A program made the position numbers and the translations under genes. A stretch of 18,820 bases of DNA from the NCBI RefSeq assembly GCF_934754915.1, contig NZ_CAKVKB010000069.1:1-18820 (forward strand), read 5' to 3'. The stretch's first letter is position 1. Each line of letters opens with the position of its first letter. This document shows, piece after piece, positions 14,656-18,820 of the stretch. The notes beneath the pieces are model-generated. The model saw nothing but the letters and a program-made list of their open reading frames with translations, ran no database searches and had not been told where the DNA came from. This DNA comes from an uncultured Clostridium sp. GTDB taxonomy: Bacteria; Bacillota; Clostridia; Clostridiales; Clostridiaceae.

Positions 14656-15429
14656 ATGATAGGATTTATACTTGGAACATCTGAAGGAAGAAAAATATTG
14701 TCACTCATAAATAGATACACAGAAAATATAGCTGTTAGCACAGCAACAAGTTATGGAGGACAGCTTCTTCAGAATTTTAAAATAAAAAGTCTTAATACAA
14801 AACCGCTGAAAAAAGATGAGTTTCTTGACTGGATGAAAGATAACAATATAAAGTTATTAGTTGATGGCTCTCATCCATATGCCAAGGAAATCACACAGAA
14901 TGCTATTGAATGTGCAGAAAAACTAAATGTAGACTACATAAGATATGAAAGATGTGGAGTACTGGAATCAATTCAATCAGAAAATATAATAAGAGTCAGT
15001 GATTATGATGAGGCTTTAAAGTATTTAAAAAAAGTTGATGGAAACATATTAAATACAACAGGAGGTAATAATGCCGTAAAATTTGCAGGTATTGATTTTC
15101 AGCATAGGATAATACATAGGGTGCTGCCTTCAGTCAATGTATTATCAAAGCTTATTGAAAGCGGTATAAAAATAAAAGATATTGTTGCAATGCAGGGACC
15201 TATATCTTGTGAACTGGAAATGGGATTTATAAAGCAGTTTGATATAAAGGCAATAATTACAAAAGATAGCGGCATCGAAGGTGGATGTCTTGAAAAGTTT
15301 AAGGCAGTACATAATCTTGGAATAAAACTGATAGTAATAGAAAAACCGAAGTTTGAGTATGATATTCAGTTTAATGAGGAAGAAACTCTTATTGAATATA
15401 TTAAGGAAAATTATTCTCATCTTTTTTAA
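14656..15429 (+). CDS. cbiJ: Cobalt-precorrin-6A reductase
   Basis: CbiJ reduces a double bond of the macrocycle with a pyridine nucleotide (NADH in the characterised anaerobic enzyme). The 257-residue protein carries GTSEGRK (7-13), ATSYGGQLL (30-38), VDGSHPYAKEIT (69-80), NTTGGNNA (133-140), HRVLPS (154-159) and MQGPISCELEMGF (179-191) followed by ITKDSG (201-206), which is the CbiJ/CobK pattern. TTGGAG (14642-14647) precedes the ATG. Downstream, only 69 bp separate it from cbiB, and most of that gap is a hairpin. Confidence 0.94.
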   Translation: MIGFILGTSEGRKILSLINRYTENIAVSTATSYGGQLLQNFKIKSLNTKPLKKDEFLDWMKDNNIKLLVDGSHPYAKEITQNAIECAEKLNVDYIRYERCGVLESIQSENIIRVSDYDEALKYLKKVDGNILNTTGGNNAVKFAGIDFQHRIIHRVLPSVNVLSKLIESGIKIKDIVAMQGPISCELEMGFIKQFDIKAIITKDSGIEGGCLEKFKAVHNLGIKLIVIEKPKFEYDIQFNEEETLIEYIKENYSHLF

Positions 15430-15444
15430 ATGAAAAATAAAGTG

Positions 15445-15501
15445 AAAGGAATTAAGTATATGAATTTTTTATTATCATAGAAGAATTCATATACTTTTAT
15501 G
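15445..15501 (+). promoter_or_regulatory. Split ribosome binding site of cbiB with intervening hairpin
   Basis: The only Shine-Dalgarno near cbiB is GAAAGGA (15444-15450), 48 nt before the ATG at 15499. Between them AAGTATATGAATT (15454-15466) and AATTCATATACTT (15484-15496) form a perfect 13-bp stem, extendable inward to 17 pairs with two G-U and a 9-nt loop. Folding leaves 3 + 2 unpaired bases between the site and the ATG. The same site also lies 9 nt before a 6-codon frame, MNFLLS (15460-15480), and TTTT follows the stem, so a leader peptide or attenuator is an alternative reading. Confidence 0.55.
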
Positions 15502-16455
15502 CATATAATGGAACTAACAATAGGATTTATCTTAGATTTAATAATTGGAGATCCAAACAATCCTTTTCATCCTGTAAGAGGAATTGGATGGATTACTTCA
15601 AGACTTGAGAGCTTTTTTAGAAAAATTTTAAAGAATTCATTAAAAACTGCAGGACTGATTGTATGGATTCTTACTATAATGATTACTTTTTTAATAACAT
15701 ATGGAATAATACTTGGAGCTGAAAGAGTAAACAGTTATTTTGCAGTAGCTGTAAAAGGGATTATAATATATTTCTGCATTTCAGCAAAAGGTCTTGTATC
15801 AGAAGGATATAAGGTTATAAAGTACCTGAAAGAGGGGAATATTAAAAAATCAAGAAAACAGCTATCATATATTGTAGGAAGAGATACTGAAAATCTTGAT
15901 TCGCAAGGGGTAGTACGTGCTGTTGTTGAAACAATTGCTGAAAACATGAGTGATGGTGTAATTGCACCTCTACTGTTTGCAGGAATATTTGGAGCAGCAG
16001 GTGCAATGATTTATAAGGCTGTAAATACTATGGATTCAATGTTTGGATATAAAAATGATAAGTACATGGAATTTGGATATTTTCCGGCAAAACTTGATGA
16101 TGTATTCAATTATATTCCAGCAAGAATTACGGGAATGCTTATTATATTGTCAGCCTTCATCTTGAAAAAGGATTATAAAAACAGTTTTAAGATATATATA
16201 AGAGATAGGTATAATCATACAAGTCCTAACAGTGCTCATCCAGAAGCAGCAATGGCAGGAGCTTTAGATATACAGCTGGGTGGAGCTAACTATTATTTTG
16301 GAAAGATAGTAGAGAAACCTGTAATTGGAGATAAAGTTAAGAATATAGAAATTTCTGATGTGAAAGAGACAACACAAATTTTATATTTGTCCGCGGTTAT
16401 AGGGTTTTTGATGATAATTATAATAAAGTTCATTGTAAAAAGTATTATTGTATAA
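15499..16455 (+). CDS. cbiB: Adenosylcobinamide-phosphate synthase (membrane)
   Basis: CbiB joins aminopropanol or its phosphate to the f carboxylate of adenosylcobyric acid. The 318-residue integral membrane protein has hydrophobic segments near 5-16, 50-73, 82-98, 153-172, 205-221 and 295-316. Family motifs are GDPNNPFHPVRGIG (17-30), VGRDTENLD (126-134), NTMDSMFGYKN (176-186) and NSAHPEAAMAGAL (244-256). The start could be 15499 or the ATG at 15508 (MELTIG). Neither has an adjacent Shine-Dalgarno; hairpin-compensated spacing (5 nt) favours 15499. The partner CobD is the next gene. Confidence 0.94.
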   Translation: MHIMELTIGFILDLIIGDPNNPFHPVRGIGWITSRLESFFRKILKNSLKTAGLIVWILTIMITFLITYGIILGAERVNSYFAVAVKGIIIYFCISAKGLVSEGYKVIKYLKEGNIKKSRKQLSYIVGRDTENLDSQGVVRAVVETIAENMSDGVIAPLLFAGIFGAAGAMIYKAVNTMDSMFGYKNDKYMEFGYFPAKLDDVFNYIPARITGMLIILSAFILKKDYKNSFKIYIRDRYNHTSPNSAHPEAAMAGALDIQLGGANYYFGKIVEKPVIGDKVKNIEISDVKETTQILYLSAVIGFLMIIIIKFIVKSIIV

Positions 16456-16485
16456 ATATGTGGGTTAAAGGTTTGATGGATTAAA

Positions 16486-16514
16486 TGTTGTAATGATAAT
16501 ATAACACTATTTTT
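16486..16514 (+). terminator. Weak hairpin with T-run after cbiB
   Basis: TGTTGTA (16486-16492) pairs with TATAACA (16500-16506) with one G-U, followed by CTATTTTTT. The stem is only 7 bp, so termination is probably partial at best. The gap before cobD is 159 bp. Confidence 0.25.
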
Positions 16515-16614
16515 AAATTCAAGTACTAAATAAAATATTAAATACTGTATGTGGAAATTTTATAATAAGGCACTAGATTTATATGATTTTGTGATAAAAA
16601 TGGAGGAAATTATA

Positions 16615-17703
16615 ATGGCCAACTTCGGACATGGAGGAAACATAAAAGAGATAAGTAGAAAATATAATAAAGATTTAAAAAAGCTGATTGATTTTTCAGC
16701 CAATATAAATCCATTAGGAATGCCAGAGGAACTTAAAGAATGTATTAATAATCATTTTTGTGAAATAGAAAAATATCCTGATATATCTTATTATGAATTG
16801 AAAGAATCAATAAAAAAATATGAAAATGAAAATTTAAAACATAGTATTGTAAGCAGAGAAAATATAGTTCTTGGAAATGGGGCGGCAGAAGTAATATATA
16901 GTGTGGTCAGAGCTGTAAATCCTAAAAAGACCATAATAATGGCTCCAACATTCTCAGAATATGAGGAAGCTGTTTTAGCTGTGTCCGGAGAAGTCATCCT
17001 TCATTATCTAAAGGAAGAAGAGAATTTTATTCTTAATGAAAGTGTTTTAGAGAAAATAGATGAGAGCATAGATATGATTTTCATATGTACGCCTAATAAT
17101 CCTACAGGTGCTCTTATGTCAGAGAAACTTCTTAAAAAGGTACTGGATAAGGGACAGAAGACAGATACATTTGTTGTTGTTGATGAATCTTTTTTGGATT
17201 TTATTAAAGATGGAGTTTCAATGATCCAATTTATAAATAAATACAATAATCTCATAGTCATTAAATCTTTAACAAAATTTTTTGCTCTTCCAGGATTAAG
17301 GATGGGATATGGAGTATGTGGGAATAAAGAACTTTGTATAAAGATTGAAAAAATGGTACCTGCATGGAATATAAACATTTTTGCAGATATTTGTGCACAA
17401 GAATGTTTGAAAAATAAAAAATATATTAGTGAAACAATTGATTTTGTGGAAAAAGAACGAAATTACCTGTATAATGAATTAAAGAAAGTAAATTATTTGA
17501 AGATATATAAGCCAAAGGTTAATTTTATTTTTTTCAGAATTGAAAAAGATATGGATTTAAAGCGAAAATTATTAGAAAAAAATATACTTATACGAAGCTG
17601 TAGCAATTATCATGGTCTGAACGAAAGATATTTTAGAATAGCAGTCAGAACTCATGAAGAAAATGAAAGAATATTAAACGAATTAAATTTAATATTAAAA
17701 TAA
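16615..17703 (+). CDS. cobD: L-threonine-O-3-phosphate decarboxylase
   Basis: CobD is a pyridoxal-phosphate enzyme of the class I aminotransferase fold that makes (R)-1-amino-2-propanol phosphate, the linker CbiB attaches. The 362-residue protein shows HGGN (6-9), FSANINPLG (27-35), GNGAAEVIY (87-95), CTPNNPTG (158-165), VVVDESF (187-193), the cofactor lysine Lys221 in IKSLTKFFALPGLRMGYG, and the substrate-binding Arg345 in YFRIAVR. I chose the ATG at 16615 because GGAGG (16602-16606) is 8 nt upstream and the family begins with this HGGN segment. An in-frame ATG at 16549 would add 22 residues that contain the binding site. Histidinol-phosphate aminotransferase is the nearest look-alike, but HGGN and the operon context favour CobD. 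Confidence 0.92.
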   Translation: MANFGHGGNIKEISRKYNKDLKKLIDFSANINPLGMPEELKECINNHFCEIEKYPDISYYELKESIKKYENENLKHSIVSRENIVLGNGAAEVIYSVVRAVNPKKTIIMAPTFSEYEEAVLAVSGEVILHYLKEEENFILNESVLEKIDESIDMIFICTPNNPTGALMSEKLLKKVLDKGQKTDTFVVVDESFLDFIKDGVSMIQFINKYNNLIVIKSLTKFFALPGLRMGYGVCGNKELCIKIEKMVPAWNINIFADICAQECLKNKKYISETIDFVEKERNYLYNELKKVNYLKIYKPKVNFIFFRIEKDMDLKRKLLEKNILIRSCSNYHGLNERYFRIAVRTHEENERILNELNLILK

Positions 17704-17789
17704 ATATCCTTATATTAATTTTTACTGTAAAATAGCAGTTTAAAAAAATACATATACTGAGTTAATTGAAAGGATGAAAGGGGTATATT

Positions 17790-18820
17790 ATGGAAAAGAA
17801 AAGCATCATGTTTTTAGGTACAGCATCTTCAGTTGGAAAAAGCACTTTAGCAGCAGCATTATGCAGAACTTTAAAAAATAAAGGTTTTGATGTAGCTCCT
17901 TTTAAAGCACTTAATATTTCTTTAAATTCATTTGTAACAAAAGATGGTTTAGAAATGGGAAGAGCTCAGGTTGTACAAGCAGAAGCATGCAAAATTGAAC
18001 CTGATGCATTGATGAATCCAGTATTAGTAAAACCTAGTGGAGGGTATAATCAGGTAATAGTAGATGGAAAAGTTTATTGTAATATTGAATCTTGTAAATA
18101 TAAAGAACTTAATAAAAAATTAAAACAGCGTGTAAAAAGTTCATATGATAAACTTGCAAAAAAGCATGATATAATTGTTTTGGAAGGTTCAGGAAGCTGT
18201 GCAGAAATAAATCTTAAGAGCACAGATATAGCAAATATGGCCATGGCAGAAATTTCAGATTCACCTGTAATCTTAGTTGCAGATATAGATAGGGGAGGAG
18301 TTTTTGCATCAATAGTAGGGACACTGCAGTTGTTATCAGAAAAAGACAGAAAAAGAGTCAAAGGCGTTATTATAAACAAGTTTAGAGGAAATAAAGCTAT
18401 GTTTGAAGAAGGAAAAAAACAACTGGAAGAAATGATAAAAATTCCTGTACTTGGAGTAATGCCATATAAGAAATTTGACATTGAAGATGAAGATAGTATG
18501 ACAGAAAAGATAAAAAATGAAGAAGAGGAAGGAAAGCTGGATATTGCAGTAATAAGACTTTCTCATATGTCTAACTTTACTGATTTTAGTATGCTTGACA
18601 GAGTAATTGGAGTAAATGTAAGGTATGTTAAAGAACCTGATCAATTAAAAAATCCAGATGTAATAATAATTCCAGGAACAAAGAATACAATTGAAGATTT
18701 AAGAGAATTAAAGGAAAATAAATTATTTAACAAAATAAAAGAAGCAAAGGAATCTGGAATACCTATAATGGGAATATGCGGAGGATATCAGATGCTTGGA
18801 ACAGTAATTCTTGATAAACT
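17790..18820 (+). CDS. cbiP: Cobyric acid synthase (partial, runs off the end)
   Basis: CbiP amidates the b, d, e and g side chains of adenosylcobyrinic acid a,c-diamide with ATP and glutamine. 343 codons of an expected ~490-500 are present, all open. The ATPase domain has GTASSVGKST (10-19), FKALNISLNSFVTKDGLEMG (38-57), EGSGSCAEINL (132-142) and ADIDRGGVFASIVGT (164-178). The glutamine amidotransferase domain begins with IIIPGTKNT (292-300) and reaches the nucleophile Cys330 in GICGGYQMLG; the catalytic His and Glu lie beyond the window. AAAGGGG (17777-17783) lies 6 nt before the ATG. NISLNS replaces the more usual NMSLNS, a mild change. It follows cobD by 86 bp. Confidence 0.96.
   Translation, partial: MEKKSIMFLGTASSVGKSTLAAALCRTLKNKGFDVAPFKALNISLNSFVTKDGLEMGRAQVVQAEACKIEPDALMNPVLVKPSGGYNQVIVDGKVYCNIESCKYKELNKKLKQRVKSSYDKLAKKHDIIVLEGSGSCAEINLKSTDIANMAMAEISDSPVILVADIDRGGVFASIVGTLQLLSEKDRKRVKGVIINKFRGNKAMFEEGKKQLEEMIKIPVLGVMPYKKFDIEDEDSMTEKIKNEEEEGKLDIAVIRLSHMSNFTDFSMLDRVIGVNVRYVKEPDQLKNPDVIIIPGTKNTIEDLRELKENKLFNKIKEAKESGIPIMGICGGYQMLGTVILDK

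Noticed and set aside
16549..16614. Upstream in-frame ATG extending cobD by 22 residues
   Set aside because: The extension contains the GGAGG site for 16615 and does not resemble the CobD N-terminus.

Overview
The window is an AT-rich segment of the low-GC Gram-positive type. Its genes are dense in AAA, ATA and GAA codons, have strong Shine-Dalgarno sites, and all lie on the plus strand. Together with an oxygen-independent (cobalt-early) B12 pathway, this points to Clostridium sensu stricto or a close relative. The species call is inference from style and gene content; no 16S or other marker is present.

Layout. Positions 292-1131 encode a membrane-anchored GH25 lysozyme-like protein whose first conserved active-site Asp is Asn. 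Positions 1399-2220 encode a trimeric-type purine nucleoside phosphorylase followed by an intrinsic terminator. Positions 2819-4402 encode a CPA1-type cation/H+ antiporter with two tandem RCK_C (TrkA-C) domains, closed by an 18-bp-stem terminator. A consensus-like promoter (4573-4601) then drives a leader holding a cobalamin riboswitch (4625-4819) and an intrinsic terminator (4921-4950). The rest of the window is the B12 operon: cbiK, cbiA, cbiC, cbiD, cbiE, cbiT, cbiL, cbiF, cbiG, cbiH, cbiJ, cbiB, cobD and the first 343 codons of cbiP, which runs off the end.

How the genes work together. CbiK inserts cobalt into sirohydrochlorin. CbiL, CbiH, CbiF, CbiG, CbiD, CbiJ, CbiE, CbiT and CbiC then methylate, contract, deacylate, reduce and rearrange the ring to cobyrinic acid. 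CbiA and CbiP amidate it. CobD makes aminopropanol phosphate and CbiB attaches it. Uroporphyrinogen/sirohydrochlorin synthesis, adenosylation, nucleotide-loop assembly (cobU/S/T/C) and cobalt transport are not in the window. The riboswitch gives the expected end-product control.

No new protein system is evident. The unusual content is intergenic. A short hairpin-bearing repeat recurs at least six times plus a fragment, always between genes, and several copies sit inside otherwise loosely spaced parts of the B12 operon. A roughly 110-nt nested palindrome lies between cbiT and cbiL. A 43-nt hairpin separates the cbiB Shine-Dalgarno from its start codon, such that folding would restore a 5-nt spacing. 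The riboswitch expression platform can be read base by base as terminator versus antiterminator. I see no tRNA, rRNA, CRISPR, transposase, phage gene or origin.
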